DNA from: Polaromonas sp.
GTDB taxonomy: Bacteria > Pseudomonadota > Gammaproteobacteria > Burkholderiales > Burkholderiaceae_C
Length of the DNA stretch: 64,000 nucleotides
Direction: 5' to 3'
Assembly: GCA_021731285.1 (NCBI GenBank)
Contig: JAKFXR010000024.1
Location: 1 to 64,000 of the forward strand
In this document: positions 8,526 to 17,429 of the stretch, in pieces
How positions within the stretch are numbered: the stretch's first letter is position 1
Layout of the letters: each line of letters opens with the position of its first letter
Made by a program: the position numbers and the translations under genes
Notes under the pieces: model-generated
The model's input: the letters and a program-made list of their open reading frames with translations, nothing else
What the model was told of the DNA's origin: nothing
Database searches by the model: none

Positions 8526-9623
8526 CTACATGGCCTGGCGCAAAGGCAGGTTGATCAGCAGGTTCTGTGGTTTCAGCCGGAGCGCCTTGTCCGCGTTCAT
8601 CATCAGCCCCAGGTACACCGGCTTGCCCGCCACATCGGCCCGCATCTCCTGCGGATTGGAAAAATCGAGCCGGAACAGGCTGACCAGGCGTTGCATGCGC
8701 TCGGGCGCGACTTCCCTGTCCTCGTACAGGTCGTTGAGCAGCGCCGTCGCCTCGGCGTCCAGCCCCACATGCCAGCGCCACCCGGCATCGTCAATCCGTT
8801 GCAACGGCTGGATCCTGACGGTCGTGCCCAGCAAATGCAGTACCCATTTTTCGAGCACCTTCGCCAGCGCTTTCAGGCCCGAGCGGGCGCGTGTCATGGT
8901 CAGCACCAACCCGTGACTCAGGTCGTTGCTGACCTCGTGGGTCAAATCCAGCAGAAAGCGGTGGCCATCGCTGGCCAGCCAGTAGTCCGGCGCGTTGTCG
9001 TCGGTGAGCACCTGCAGGTCTATGCTGCGCAGCGGGGCTTTGGCCTCGGCCAGAAACCGGCCGAAGTCACCCAGACCGCCGGTGTCCTGCAGCATGTCAA
9101 CCACGCCTTGATCAGCGCTGAGCACCTGGCCTTCCTGCGTTGAGATGCGCTGGCTGCGAAACAGCATTTCGGCCGCGCGCACCTCATAGGCGTCGGACCC
9201 TTGGTCGAGCAGGTTGCGTAAAATGGCCTGCACGAGCAAGTCGACAAACAGCGGGGGGATGTTGATGCAGCCGCTGCCGTCCCGCGGGAAAAGGCTGAGG
9301 TAATACCCTTCCAGCGTGCCCGCAGCCAGCAGGCCATCGCGAAAACGCAAAAACAGGCGGTAGCTGTCGCGCACATCGTCATCCTGCAGCGCCTGCAGTT
9401 CAGACTCAGCCACAGGCCGGTGCGGGGCAGACTGCAGTGAGGCATGCAGGACATGCTCAGTTGCGCAGGACTCAGGCACCAGGGCCAGCTCCGGCCGGCC
9501 GAGGAACAATCGCAGGTAGTCGTCGCCAGGCAGCAGCCAGCCCCTGTCGTTGCGCTGGAGTTGGCTGAAGCCGCAGGAAGGCCAGAAATTGAGCATGTGC
9601 CAATCGTCGCACATCAGCGGCAC
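8526..9623 (-). CDS. DUF6352-like conserved protein
   Basis: About 365 aa. The start is uncertain: a GTG at 9623, an ATG at 9614 and an ATG at 9596 (MLNFWPSCGFSQLQR) are all in frame, and the last best matches the conserved beginning of the family as I recall it. Typical segments are GWLLPGDDYLRLFL, LRFRDGLLAAGTLEGYYLSLF and INIPPLFVDLLVQAILRN. The protein is acidic and soluble with no signal peptide. The family is largely confined to Burkholderiales and has no known function. It precedes the aldo/keto reductase on the same strand. Confidence 0.6.
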   Translation of the reverse strand: MPLMCDDWHMLNFWPSCGFSQLQRNDRGWLLPGDDYLRLFLGRPELALVPESCATEHVLHASLQSAPHRPVAESELQALQDDDVRDSYRLFLRFRDGLLAAGTLEGYYLSLFPRDGSGCINIPPLFVDLLVQAILRNLLDQGSDAYEVRAAEMLFRSQRISTQEGQVLSADQGVVDMLQDTGGLGDFGRFLAEAKAPLRSIDLQVLTDDNAPDYWLASDGHRFLLDLTHEVSNDLSHGLVLTMTRARSGLKALAKVLEKWVLHLLGTTVRIQPLQRIDDAGWRWHVGLDAEATALLNDLYEDREVAPERMQRLVSLFRLDFSNPQEMRADVAGKPVYLGLMMNADKALRLKPQNLLINLPLRQAM

Positions 9624-9719
9624 CCCAAAGTCTGCAAGCCGGTCACCAGGGTTGACCGCGGGTTTTCAATTTTGCGTACAGTAGCGCATGGGCCACCGAC
9701 ATGGTCAAAGGAGACAGCA

Positions 9720-10235
9720 ATGAACGCAGCAGTCAACGCAAGCAACGCCCTGCTTGCCACCTGCCTGATCGCGCTGGCAGGTTTGCCCGCATGGGGTCAG
9801 TTGCCCACAGTGACCACCCGCACCGAGAGCTGGTCGGGTACCGGACAGCCGCCAAATTCCAGCGCGGGTGAGCGTGCGCAATGGGAGCAATGGCAGATGC
9901 AGCGCGAGCACGAGCGGCGTCAGCGCGAACTGACGCGCCTGCAGGACGCCCATATCCGCCAAAGCCAGGAGTCTCTTGGACAACGCGCCCTGCGTGAGCA
10001 GGCCCAGCGCGAGGGCACGTATGTTCCCGAGCGGCCCGGTCCCAGCGATCAGGAGCGAGCCTGGCGTGAACAGCAACTCCAGCAGCGAGAGGCATGGCGC
10101 CAACAACGCAGTACGACGCGCCAGGACGACCAGACATCGCGGCAGGGCGAAGAGTCGGCGGGTGCGCGCGCACTGCGCGAGCAGGCGCAAAACCGGCGCG
10201 AGCAAGGCCGGATGTCCAGCGGAGAAAGTCGCTAG
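9720..10235 (+). CDS. Secreted Gln/Arg/Glu-rich protein, function unknown
   Basis: 171 aa from the ATG at 9720, preceded by AAAGGAG; the track start at 9444 is an upstream extension. A signal peptide is visible (NALLATCLIALAGLPAWGQ). The rest is low complexity and strongly biased to Gln, Arg and Glu, with recurring units such as GQRALREQAQREG and GARALREQAQNRREQ, predicted as charged helix or coiled coil. It probably acts in the periplasm or envelope. The 3' end overlaps the convergent LysR gene by 4 bp (both stops share CTAG). No family recognised. Confidence 0.72.
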   Translation: MNAAVNASNALLATCLIALAGLPAWGQLPTVTTRTESWSGTGQPPNSSAGERAQWEQWQMQREHERRQRELTRLQDAHIRQSQESLGQRALREQAQREGTYVPERPGPSDQERAWREQQLQQREAWRQQRSTTRQDDQTSRQGEESAGARALREQAQNRREQGRMSSGESR

Positions 10236-11140
10236 GCCGCGTGTGCGTCCCGGTAGCGCGTCGCCTCTCCATCCAGCCAGCCCCGAAACAGGGCCAATAC
10301 AGCATTGTCAGACTTCTGCTCGGGATAGATAAAGTAGTAACGCCGGTCACTGACAAAGCTGTGCTCAATCAGGGGAACCAGGCGCCCCTGCGCCAAATCG
10401 TCCTCAATCAGGAAGCGCGGCACCAGCGCCACGCCCTGTCCATGGATGGCCGCCTCAGTGCTCATGGAAAACAGCTCCATGCGCGCGCCAGCCAGATCAT
10501 TTTCGACACTCAAACCCAGGGACTCGAACCATTGCCGCCACGCGTAGGGACGGGTGCTCATTTGCAGCAAGGGCAGTTGAGCAATGTCGGACGCCTTGAG
10601 CGTTCGTCGCGTATTGACCAGGGCCGGGCTACCCACAGCGACCAAAGGTTCGTCCATCAAAAAACAGGATTCGGTGCCCGGCCAACCTGCGTCCCCCGCG
10701 CAAATGGCCGCATCAAGCGCGGTATCGGCAAACAGAAATGGTCTGGTACGCGCAGACAGGTGAACGGCAATGTCGGGATGCAGACGCTGAAACCCGCCGA
10801 GACGCGGCACCAGCCACTTCGCGGCAAAGGTGGGCACCACACCCAGTTCAAGAGCGCCGCCGGCGCCACCCTTGGCCATCAGGTCCAGGGTGTCGCGCTC
10901 GACATCGTCAAGGCGGGCGCGTACATTGCGGGAGTAGTGTGCACCCGCCTCCGTCAGCAACACGCCGCGTTTGGTACGCCTGAACAACTTGACCTTGAGG
11001 AAATCTTCGAGGCCGGCAATCTGGCGGCAGACCGCGCTTTGTGTGACCGAATGCTCCTGCGCCGCCTGTGTGAAACTCTGATGGCGCGCGGCCGACTCAA
11101 ACAGTGCAAGCGCGGTGGTGGATGGAATATTGCGTCGCAT
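10232..11140 (-). CDS. LysR family regulator, GcvA-like (probable regulator of gcdH)
   Basis: 302 aa from the ATG at 11140 (MRRNIPSTTALALFE); the track start adds 15 residues without a better signal. The helix-turn-helix SFTQAAQEHSVTQSAVCRQI is GcvA-like, followed by an effector domain with LELGVVPTFAAKWLVPRL. It is divergent from glutaryl-CoA dehydrogenase with 169 bp between the two starts, an arrangement commonly seen for gcdH in Burkholderiales, so control of gcdH in response to glutarate or glutaryl-CoA is a reasonable inference. Confidence 0.88.
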   Translation of the reverse strand: MRRNIPSTTALALFESAARHQSFTQAAQEHSVTQSAVCRQIAGLEDFLKVKLFRRTKRGVLLTEAGAHYSRNVRARLDDVERDTLDLMAKGGAGGALELGVVPTFAAKWLVPRLGGFQRLHPDIAVHLSARTRPFLFADTALDAAICAGDAGWPGTESCFLMDEPLVAVGSPALVNTRRTLKASDIAQLPLLQMSTRPYAWRQWFESLGLSVENDLAGARMELFSMSTEAAIHGQGVALVPRFLIEDDLAQGRLVPLIEHSFVSDRRYYFIYPEQKSDNAVLALFRGWLDGEATRYRDAHAA

Positions 11141-11170
11141 GAGGTGAGGCCTGGAGCTCTTGGAGTTCCA

Positions 11171-11278
11171 TTTTTGCACAATCATGTGCCGAATTGTCGA
11201 TTGCCCGGGGGCATCCCTTCATCGTATGCTCTGGAAATCGTCAAAATCGCCAAGTGTCCGAATTGCGTTTTTTGCACA
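11171..11278. promoter_or_regulatory. Paired motifs in the gcdH/LysR divergent region
   Basis: TTTTTGCACA occurs at 11171-11180 and 11269-11278, and CCGAATTG at 11189-11196 and 11258-11265. Two exact copies of two different short words in 108 bp are unlikely to be chance and may be half-sites for the divergent LysR protein. The second pair lies 32-52 bp upstream of the gcdH start. Confidence 0.35.
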
Positions 11279-11309
11279 CAGTCACTTCAATCATCCCGGA
11301 GACCTTCCC

Positions 11310-12500
11310 ATGAGCCCTTCCCCGAAAAAAGCCAGCTTCCACTGGGCCGACCCACTGCTGCTGGACCAGCAGCTCAGCGAGGACGAGCGCATGGTGCGCG
11401 AGTCGGCGCGCGCCTACTGCCAGGACAAGCTGGCGCCGCGCGTGCTGGAAGCCTTCCGGCACGAAAAAACCGACACGGCGATTTTTCGGGAAATGGGCGC
11501 CCTGGGTCTGCTCGGTGCCACCATTCCTGAAGCCTATGGCGGCGCGGGACTCAACTATGTCTGCTACGGTCTGGTCGCGCGTGAAGTCGAGCGGGTCGAC
11601 TCCGGCTACCGCTCCATGATGAGTGTGCAGTCCTCGCTGGTCATGGTGCCCATCAACGAGTTCGGCAACGAGGCGACCAAGCAGAAATACCTGCCCAAAC
11701 TCGCCAGCGGCGAATGGATAGGCTGCTTCGGCCTGACCGAACCGAACCACGGTTCCGACCCGGCCGGCATGCTGACGCGCGCGCGCAAGGTCTCCGGCGG
11801 CTATTCGCTGTCCGGCAGCAAGATGTGGATCACCAACAGCCCCATCGCCGATGTATTTGTGGTCTGGGCCAAGGACGACGAAGGCGCAATCCGCGGCTTT
11901 GTGCTCGACAAAGGCAGCAAGGGCCTGAGCACGCCGGCCATTCATAGCAAGGTCGGTCTGCGAGCTTCCATCACCGGAGAAATCGTCATGGACGGGGTGT
12001 TCTGCCCTGAAGAAAATGCCTTTCCCGAGGTGCGTGGCCTCAAAGGCCCGTTTACCTGCCTCAATTCAGCCCGCTACGGCATTGCCTGGGGCGCCATGGG
12101 CGCGGCAGAAGACTGTTTTGAAAAAGCGCGCCAGTACACCATGGACCGCAAGCAGTTTGGCCGCCCGCTGGCAGCCAACCAGCTGATCCAGAAAAAACTT
12201 GCTGACATGCAGACCGAAATTGCGCTGGCCCTGCAGGGCTGCCTGCGGCTGGGTCGCATGAAGGACGAAGGTACGGCCGCTGTGGAGGTGACGTCCATCA
12301 TGAAGCGCAACTCCTGCGGCAAGGCGCTCGACATTGCCCGCATGGCCCGCGACATGCTGGGTGGCAACGGTATCAGCGATGAATTCGGGGTGGCGCGTCA
12401 CCTGGTCAACCTGGAAGTGGTCAACACCTACGAAGGCACGCACGATGTGCATGCGCTGATCCTGGGGCGCGGCATCACCGGGATCTCTGCATTCTCCTGA
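11310..12500 (+). CDS. gcdH: Glutaryl-CoA dehydrogenase
   Basis: 396 aa from the ATG at 11310 with GGAG upstream, full length for the family. It oxidatively decarboxylates glutaryl-CoA to crotonyl-CoA, using FAD and electron-transfer flavoprotein, in lysine, tryptophan and glutarate breakdown. The acyl-CoA dehydrogenase signatures are clear ([34 protein letters not shown]). The catalytic base is the Glu in [10 protein letters not shown] (about residue 375), and the Arg in [13 protein letters not shown] (about 101) is the carboxylate-binding residue that separates GCDH from other acyl-CoA dehydrogenases. It converges, 10 bp apart, with a LIV-type transporter operon. Confidence 0.94.
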   Translation: MSPSPKKASFHWADPLLLDQQLSEDERMVRESARAYCQDKLAPRVLEAFRHEKTDTAIFREMGALGLLGATIPEAYGGAGLNYVCYGLVAREVERVDSGYRSMMSVQSSLVMVPINEFGNEATKQKYLPKLASGEWIGCFGLTEPNHGSDPAGMLTRARKVSGGYSLSGSKMWITNSPIADVFVVWAKDDEGAIRGFVLDKGSKGLSTPAIHSKVGLRASITGEIVMDGVFCPEENAFPEVRGLKGPFTCLNSARYGIAWGAMGAAEDCFEKARQYTMDRKQFGRPLAANQLIQKKLADMQTEIALALQGCLRLGRMKDEGTAAVEVTSIMKRNSCGKALDIARMARDMLGGNGISDEFGVARHLVNLEVVNTYEGTHDVHALILGRGITGISAFS

Positions 12501-12510
12501 GACCGTGCAC

Positions 12511-13242
12511 CTAGACGCCCAGATAATCGCGCAGCAGCTCTTCATTGCCCGACAACCCGGCCATGGATCCCTGGTACCGGATCTGCCCCTTCTCAAGCAC
12601 ATAGGCGCGGTCGGACACCAGTTCTGCAAAATGCATGTTCTGCTCGGACAGCAAAATGCTCACGCCGCTGGCCTTGAGCTCCAGGATCATGTGGGCCATT
12701 TGTTCGACGATCAGCGGAGCTACCCCTTCTGAGGGCTCGTCGAGCAGCACCATGAAGGGGTTGCCCATCAGGGTGCGGGCCACGGTCAGCATCTTCTGCT
12801 CGCCACCACTCATGCGGCCACCAAGCCGGTCGGGCATTTCACCAAGATTGGGGAAAAGCCCGAACAGGCGCTCGGGCGTCCAGACTGGCGCTGCTGTCCC
12901 GTCGGGCCATTGCCGCGGCGGTTGCCGGCCAACCTCCAGGTTCTCCATCACCGTCAGATCGGTAAAGACCCGCCGGTCTTCGGGAACGAAACCCAGGCCC
13001 AGCCGGGCCGCCACATGCGGCTCGCTCCTGGAAATGTCCCGGTCCAGGAAAGTGATCTCACCGCTCCGTTTGGGCAACATGCCGATCAGGGCCTGAAAGG
13101 TGGTGGATTTACCGGCGCCGTTGCGTCCCATCAGCGCGACCACCTCGCCACGGCGCACCTGCAGGTCCATGCCATAGAGGATCTGAGCCCCGCCGTACCA
13201 GGCCGACAGACCCCTGGCGTCCAGCAGCAGGTCCGCGCTCAT
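12511..13242 (-). CDS. livF: LIV-type ABC transporter ATP-binding protein (LivF-like), system 1
   Basis: 243 aa. Walker A GRNGAGKST, signature MSGGEQKML and Walker B MVLLDEPSEG followed by the LSEQNMHFA switch region place it in the LivF group. It powers uptake with the LivG-like partner at the cytoplasmic face. It is the last gene of a minus-strand operon (binding protein, fused permease, LivG, LivF) and its ATG overlaps the livG stop by 4 bp, implying translational coupling. The solute is unknown; the convergent gcdH next door may hint at a dicarboxylate or amino acid. Confidence 0.92.
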   Translation of the reverse strand: MSADLLLDARGLSAWYGGAQILYGMDLQVRRGEVVALMGRNGAGKSTTFQALIGMLPKRSGEITFLDRDISRSEPHVAARLGLGFVPEDRRVFTDLTVMENLEVGRQPPRQWPDGTAAPVWTPERLFGLFPNLGEMPDRLGGRMSGGEQKMLTVARTLMGNPFMVLLDEPSEGVAPLIVEQMAHMILELKASGVSILLSEQNMHFAELVSDRAYVLEKGQIRYQGSMAGLSGNEELLRDYLGV

Positions 13243-14039
13243 GGCCTGTCTCCAGCCACCGCCGCCACGTTCAGGGTGCCGGCTTCAAACGTCTTGCCGC
13301 TGCCGAAGTACACCTCCTGCACCTCCCGGTTCCCACGGATCTCCTGCGGTCTGCCCTGGGCAATCAGGCGCCCCCGCGCCAGCACGATGACCCGGTCGGC
13401 ATAGGCAAACACCACGTCCATGCTGTGTTCGGTGAAGAGGACGGCCATGCCGCGCTCCGCCACCAACCGCCGGGTCAGGGCCATAAGCGCATGGCGCTCC
13501 TGCGGCCCCATCCCCGCGGTGGGCTCATCCATCAGCAGCAGCCTCGGCTGATTGGCCATGGCCATGGCCAGCTCGACGCGTTTGACGTCGCCATAAGCGA
13601 GCTCACTGCAGGGACGGTCCGCCTGGGCTGCCATGTCCACCTGCATCAGCAGTGACAGCGCGTCGTCGCGACGGTGATCGGCGGCGCGGCGCCACATTGA
13701 AAAGAGTTGGCGGTCGTGCGACAGCAGGGCCATCTGCACATTTTCAACAACTGTCAGGGACGAAAAGGTTTCGGTGATCTGGAACGTCCGGCCCACCCCC
13801 AGGCGCCAGATGGCGCGTGGCTGGCGTCCTACCAGTTCCTGCCCACCCAGCAGGATGGAACCCCGGTCAGCAGGCAACTGCCCGTTGACCATGTTGAAGG
13901 TGGTCGATTTTCCTGCGCCGTTCGGGCCTATCAAGGCCAGCAACTCGCCAGCTGCCAGGTCGAAGCTGATGCCGTCCACAGCTTTCACCCCGCCAAAGGA
14001 TTTACCAAGCTGGCTAACCTGCAGCAGGGGCCCGCTCAT
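13239..14039 (-). CDS. livG: LIV-type ABC transporter ATP-binding protein (LivG-like), system 1
   Basis: 266 aa. Walker A GPNGAGKST, a LivG-type insertion leading to the Q-loop region VGRTFQITETFSSL, a signature at CSELAYGDVKRVE and Walker B LLLMDEPTAGMGP are visible. The longer loop after the first strands (AIWRLGVGRTFQI) is typical of LivG rather than LivF. It overlaps the fused permease gene by 4 bp upstream and livF by 4 bp downstream. The C-terminal tail QEVYFGSGKTFEAGTL extends slightly beyond the usual LivG end. Confidence 0.92.
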   Translation of the reverse strand: MSGPLLQVSQLGKSFGGVKAVDGISFDLAAGELLALIGPNGAGKSTTFNMVNGQLPADRGSILLGGQELVGRQPRAIWRLGVGRTFQITETFSSLTVVENVQMALLSHDRQLFSMWRRAADHRRDDALSLLMQVDMAAQADRPCSELAYGDVKRVELAMAMANQPRLLLMDEPTAGMGPQERHALMALTRRLVAERGMAVLFTEHSMDVVFAYADRVIVLARGRLIAQGRPQEIRGNREVQEVYFGSGKTFEAGTLNVAAVAGDRP

Positions 14040-15952
14040 GACCGGGCCTCTGTGTTCTCCGCGCGAGGGACTTTGCGGCGCAGCTTGTCGCCCAGCTCTC
14101 TGGCAAATCCCGCAATCCCTTGAGGGAACAACAACACGAGCAGCAAAATGATGCCGCCCAGCATGGCGCGCCAGTAGTCGGTGTTGCGCGCAACGGTGTC
14201 ATGCAGCCAGGTGAATGTCACAGCGCCCACCACCGGGCCGGCCAGTGTCTGGATGCCGCCCAGAAGCACCATGACCAGCCCATCGACCGATTTGCTCACG
14301 TTCAGGCTTTCAGGCGAAATGCTGCCCTTGGAAAATGCGTACAGCGAGCCGGCCAGTCCGGCTGCCGCGCCGGCAATGACAAAGGCCGTCCACTGCATGC
14401 GCTTGACGTCAACGCCTATTGCGTCAGCGCGCAGCACCGAGTCACGCGCGGCGCGCAGTGCATAACCAAAAGGCGATAACAACACGCGGCGCAACCAGAC
14501 AACAGCCGCAAGCACCAGCACCAGCGTAAGCCAGTAGTACGTGCGTTTGTCCGCAAGCCACGCCGAGGGCCAGACCCCGGTCAGCCCGTTGCTTCCGCCG
14601 GTGAAGGAATCCCACTGATAGGTGACAGCCCAGGTGATCTGGGCAAAGGCCAGCGTCAGCATCGCCAGATACACCCCGGACAGCCGTACCGCAAACCAGC
14701 CAAAGACAAAAGCCCCCGCCGCAGCCACCACAGGCGCGACAAGCAATGCCAACTCCATCGGCATGCCGAGTGCGCGCACCAGCAAAGCCGCGCCATATGC
14801 GCCCAGGCCAAAGTAAGCCGCGTGTCCAAAGGAATGCATGCCGGCCGGTCCCATGATGAAGTGCAGGCTGGCCGCAAACAGTGCCGCAATCAGCAGGTCA
14901 ATCATCAGCACCGTGGTGTAGGGCGAGTTGGCCGTGAAAAAAGGCATGGCCGCCAGAGTCAAACCGAACACTGCGGCAGCGCCCACATACAGGCGGCTGC
15001 TTTTACGCAGCGGCTCCTCGTGCATGCCCGCTTGGCGGTTGGGCGGCTGGGTCCGGCCCAGCAGCCCCCACGGCCGCCAGACCAGCACGATGGCCATGAC
15101 CAGAAAGTCCGTCACCAGGGTGAGTTTGGAAAACGAGATCGTCACGCCAAAAACCTCGACCACGCCAAGCCAGATGCAGATGGCCCTGATTTCTGCAATC
15201 AGCAGTGCCGCTGCGAATGCGCCCGGAATCGACCCCAGGCCGCCCACCACCACCACCACGAAGGCCGAGCCGATGGTGTGAAGGTCCATCTCCAGAGTAG
15301 CCGGCTCGCGTGGCAATTGCAGAGCACCACCCAGGCCGGCCAGCGTGGCACCCAGCGCAAACACGGCCGTGAACAACCAGGCCTGGTTGACACCGAGCGC
15401 GCTGACCATCTCACGGTCCTGCGTGGCAGCGCGTACCAGCGTGCCCCAGCGCGTGCGGGTCAGCAGCAACCACAGCAGACCAAGCACTACCGGCCCCACC
15501 ACGATCAGGAACAGGTCGTAGCTGGGGAACTGACGCCCCAGTATTTCGACCGATCCCGCCAGCCCGGGCGCGCGCGGACCCAGCAGCTCATCCGGACCCC
15601 ACAGATACAAAACAATATCCTTGATAACCAGCACAAGGGCAAAGGTAGCCAGCAACTGAAACAGCTCAGGCGCCTTGTAGAGGCGGCGCAGCAGCACGAT
15701 CTCGACAAGCGCGCCAAACACACCTACAGCCAGCGCAGCCAGCAACACAGCGGGCCAAAACCCCAGACTGCCGCCCAGATGCTCCACCAGCGTGTAGGCC
15801 AGGTAGATACCGACCATGAAGAACGAGCCATGCGCAAAGTTGACGATACGGGTCACACCAAAGATCAGCGACAGGCCCGCAGCCACCAGAAACAGGGACG
15901 ACGCGCCAGCCAGCCCGTTGAGCAACTGGACGATGAAGCCTGAAAAGCTCAT
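14036..15952 (-). CDS. Fused LivH-LivM permease, system 1
   Basis: 638 aa, about the sum of LivH (about 290) and LivM (about 330). The N-terminal half is LivH-like (ASSLFLVAAGLSLIFGVTRI, FVVVVVGGLGSIPGAFAAAL), then comes a polar linker (GRTQPPNRQAGMHEEPLRKS, about residues 300-320), and the C-terminal half is LivM-like (MGPAGMHSFGHAAYFGLGAY, VMVLLGGIQTLAGPVVGA). One continuous frame runs through the join with no stop, so this is a true gene fusion and not a sequencing artefact. It supplies both membrane subunits of the importer in one chain. It starts 44 bp after the binding-protein gene with GAGGG upstream. Confidence 0.93.
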   Translation of the reverse strand: MSFSGFIVQLLNGLAGASSLFLVAAGLSLIFGVTRIVNFAHGSFFMVGIYLAYTLVEHLGGSLGFWPAVLLAALAVGVFGALVEIVLLRRLYKAPELFQLLATFALVLVIKDIVLYLWGPDELLGPRAPGLAGSVEILGRQFPSYDLFLIVVGPVVLGLLWLLLTRTRWGTLVRAATQDREMVSALGVNQAWLFTAVFALGATLAGLGGALQLPREPATLEMDLHTIGSAFVVVVVGGLGSIPGAFAAALLIAEIRAICIWLGVVEVFGVTISFSKLTLVTDFLVMAIVLVWRPWGLLGRTQPPNRQAGMHEEPLRKSSRLYVGAAAVFGLTLAAMPFFTANSPYTTVLMIDLLIAALFAASLHFIMGPAGMHSFGHAAYFGLGAYGAALLVRALGMPMELALLVAPVVAAAGAFVFGWFAVRLSGVYLAMLTLAFAQITWAVTYQWDSFTGGSNGLTGVWPSAWLADKRTYYWLTLVLVLAAVVWLRRVLLSPFGYALRAARDSVLRADAIGVDVKRMQWTAFVIAGAAAGLAGSLYAFSKGSISPESLNVSKSVDGLVMVLLGGIQTLAGPVVGAVTFTWLHDTVARNTDYWRAMLGGIILLLVLLFPQGIAGFARELGDKLRRKVPRAENTEARS

Positions 15953-15996
15953 TCAAAAGCCCTCAGCAGCCCGACGCTCACCGCAAGCCACATGGC

Positions 15997-17202
15997 TCAG
16001 TCTGCTGCGCGAGACTTCTTCACGTCTGCGGCCGGGGGCTGGAATTTCGCACCGTCGAAGTAGGTGTAGTCCACCATGACGCCCTTGCCGTTGTCGTTTT
16101 TTGTCTTTCCGACAAATGCGCCCATCGTGGACTGGTGGTCTTCGGCCCGGTAGGTGATGTTGCCAAACGGCGTCGAGACCTGCAGGCCCTTGAAAGCGGC
16201 CACCATCCTGGCCGATTCCGTGCTTTTGGCCTTGGCTGCACCTGCAGCAACCGATTTGATCATGGCGTAGCCGACCACCGATCCCAGGCGCGGGTAGTCC
16301 TTGTACCTGGCGTGGTAAGCCAGAAAGAAGGCCTTGTGCTCCGGCGTCTGAATCCCGTACCACGGGTAACCAGTGACGATCCAGCCATTCGGCGTTTCTT
16401 CCTTCAGGGGATCGAGGTACTCGGGCTCGCCCGTCAAAACGCTGACCACGGTGCGGTCCTTGAACAGGCCCCGTGTGTTGCCCTCACGCACAAACCGGGA
16501 CAGATCGGCACCGAAGAGCACATTGAAGATCGCGTCGGGTCTGGCATCTGCCAGCGCCTGCACGACGCTGCCGGCGTCTACCCGGCCCAGGGGCGTCGCC
16601 TGTTCCACCACAAACTCCACATCGGGTTGAGCCGCCTTGAGCAACTGCTTGAAGGCCGCCACGGCAGACTGGCCGTATTCGTAATTGGGATAGACGATGG
16701 CCCAGCGCTTCTTCTTGAGCTTCGCCGCCTCGGGCACCAGCATCGCAGCCTGCATATACGTGCCGGGTCGCAGCCGGAAGGTGTACTGGTTGCCGCCCTG
16801 CCAGGTCATCTTGTCAGTCAACGGTTCACCAGCCAGGAAGAAAAACTTTTTCTGCTTGGCCAGATCCGCCACAGCCAGTCCGGTGTTGGAAAGAAAAGTA
16901 CCGGTCAGCACGTCAATCTTTTCGCGCGAAATCAGCTCTTCAGCCACGCGAACTGCGTCGCCAGGGTTGGCATTGTCATCGCGCGTGATCAACACCAGCT
17001 TTTTACCGTTGACGCCACCGCCGGCGTTGATTTCTTCCACCGCCAGCTCCATTCCCTTCCTGTAGGGCTCCAGAAAAGCCGGTTGCGCCTTGTAGCTGTT
17101 GACCTCGCCGATCTTGATCACGCCCTGCGCCTGGACGGTCACCAGCGAGGCCATCAGACCCAGGCAGGCCATGGCACCCAGCGCTTTGTATTGCATCGTC
17201 AT
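15997..17202 (-). CDS. LIV-type ABC transporter substrate-binding protein, system 1
   Basis: 401 aa from the ATG at 17202 (MTMQYKALGAMAC), preceded by AGGAG; the track start extends 75 codons upstream without reason. A signal peptide ends near VTVQAQG. The mature protein starts VIKIGEVNSYKAQPAF and continues GMELAVEEINAGGGVNGKKL, the LivJ-like type I binding fold. It is the first gene of its operon, followed by fused permease and two ATPases. The substrate is not evident. The 227-bp gap to the divergent ferredoxin-NADP reductase gene holds its promoter. Confidence 0.92.
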   Translation of the reverse strand: MTMQYKALGAMACLGLMASLVTVQAQGVIKIGEVNSYKAQPAFLEPYRKGMELAVEEINAGGGVNGKKLVLITRDDNANPGDAVRVAEELISREKIDVLTGTFLSNTGLAVADLAKQKKFFFLAGEPLTDKMTWQGGNQYTFRLRPGTYMQAAMLVPEAAKLKKKRWAIVYPNYEYGQSAVAAFKQLLKAAQPDVEFVVEQATPLGRVDAGSVVQALADARPDAIFNVLFGADLSRFVREGNTRGLFKDRTVVSVLTGEPEYLDPLKEETPNGWIVTGYPWYGIQTPEHKAFFLAYHARYKDYPRLGSVVGYAMIKSVAAGAAKAKSTESARMVAAFKGLQVSTPFGNITYRAEDHQSTMGAFVGKTKNDNGKGVMVDYTYFDGAKFQPPAADVKKSRAAD

Positions 17203-17429
17203 AAAAACTCCTGTCTTGGATGAGATCACGCTGGCCGGAACCGGCGCTCTATCCCGTATTGTCACTGCGTGGGCAGGCCCTGCGGATTTGCAGGGCAAAG
17301 GCAAGGGCGCGTCCGCTAAAATTGCCGGTTGACCGTGGTGACTGCCTGATCCAGACAATGCGCTTGTTGGCGCGACCGGACAGGCTTGGCGCCCCGCCCC
17401 CTTTCCTATCCAAATTTCCTTTCCCATTC

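Noticed and set aside
7731-9143. 470-aa plus-strand ORF across the aldo/keto reductase and DUF6352-like genes
   Set aside because: Covers the complement of two convincing genes; His/Gln-rich shadow composition.
14822-15943. 373-aa plus-strand ORF inside the fused permease
   Set aside because: Very Gln/His/Arg-rich, the expected complement of hydrophobic membrane-segment codons.
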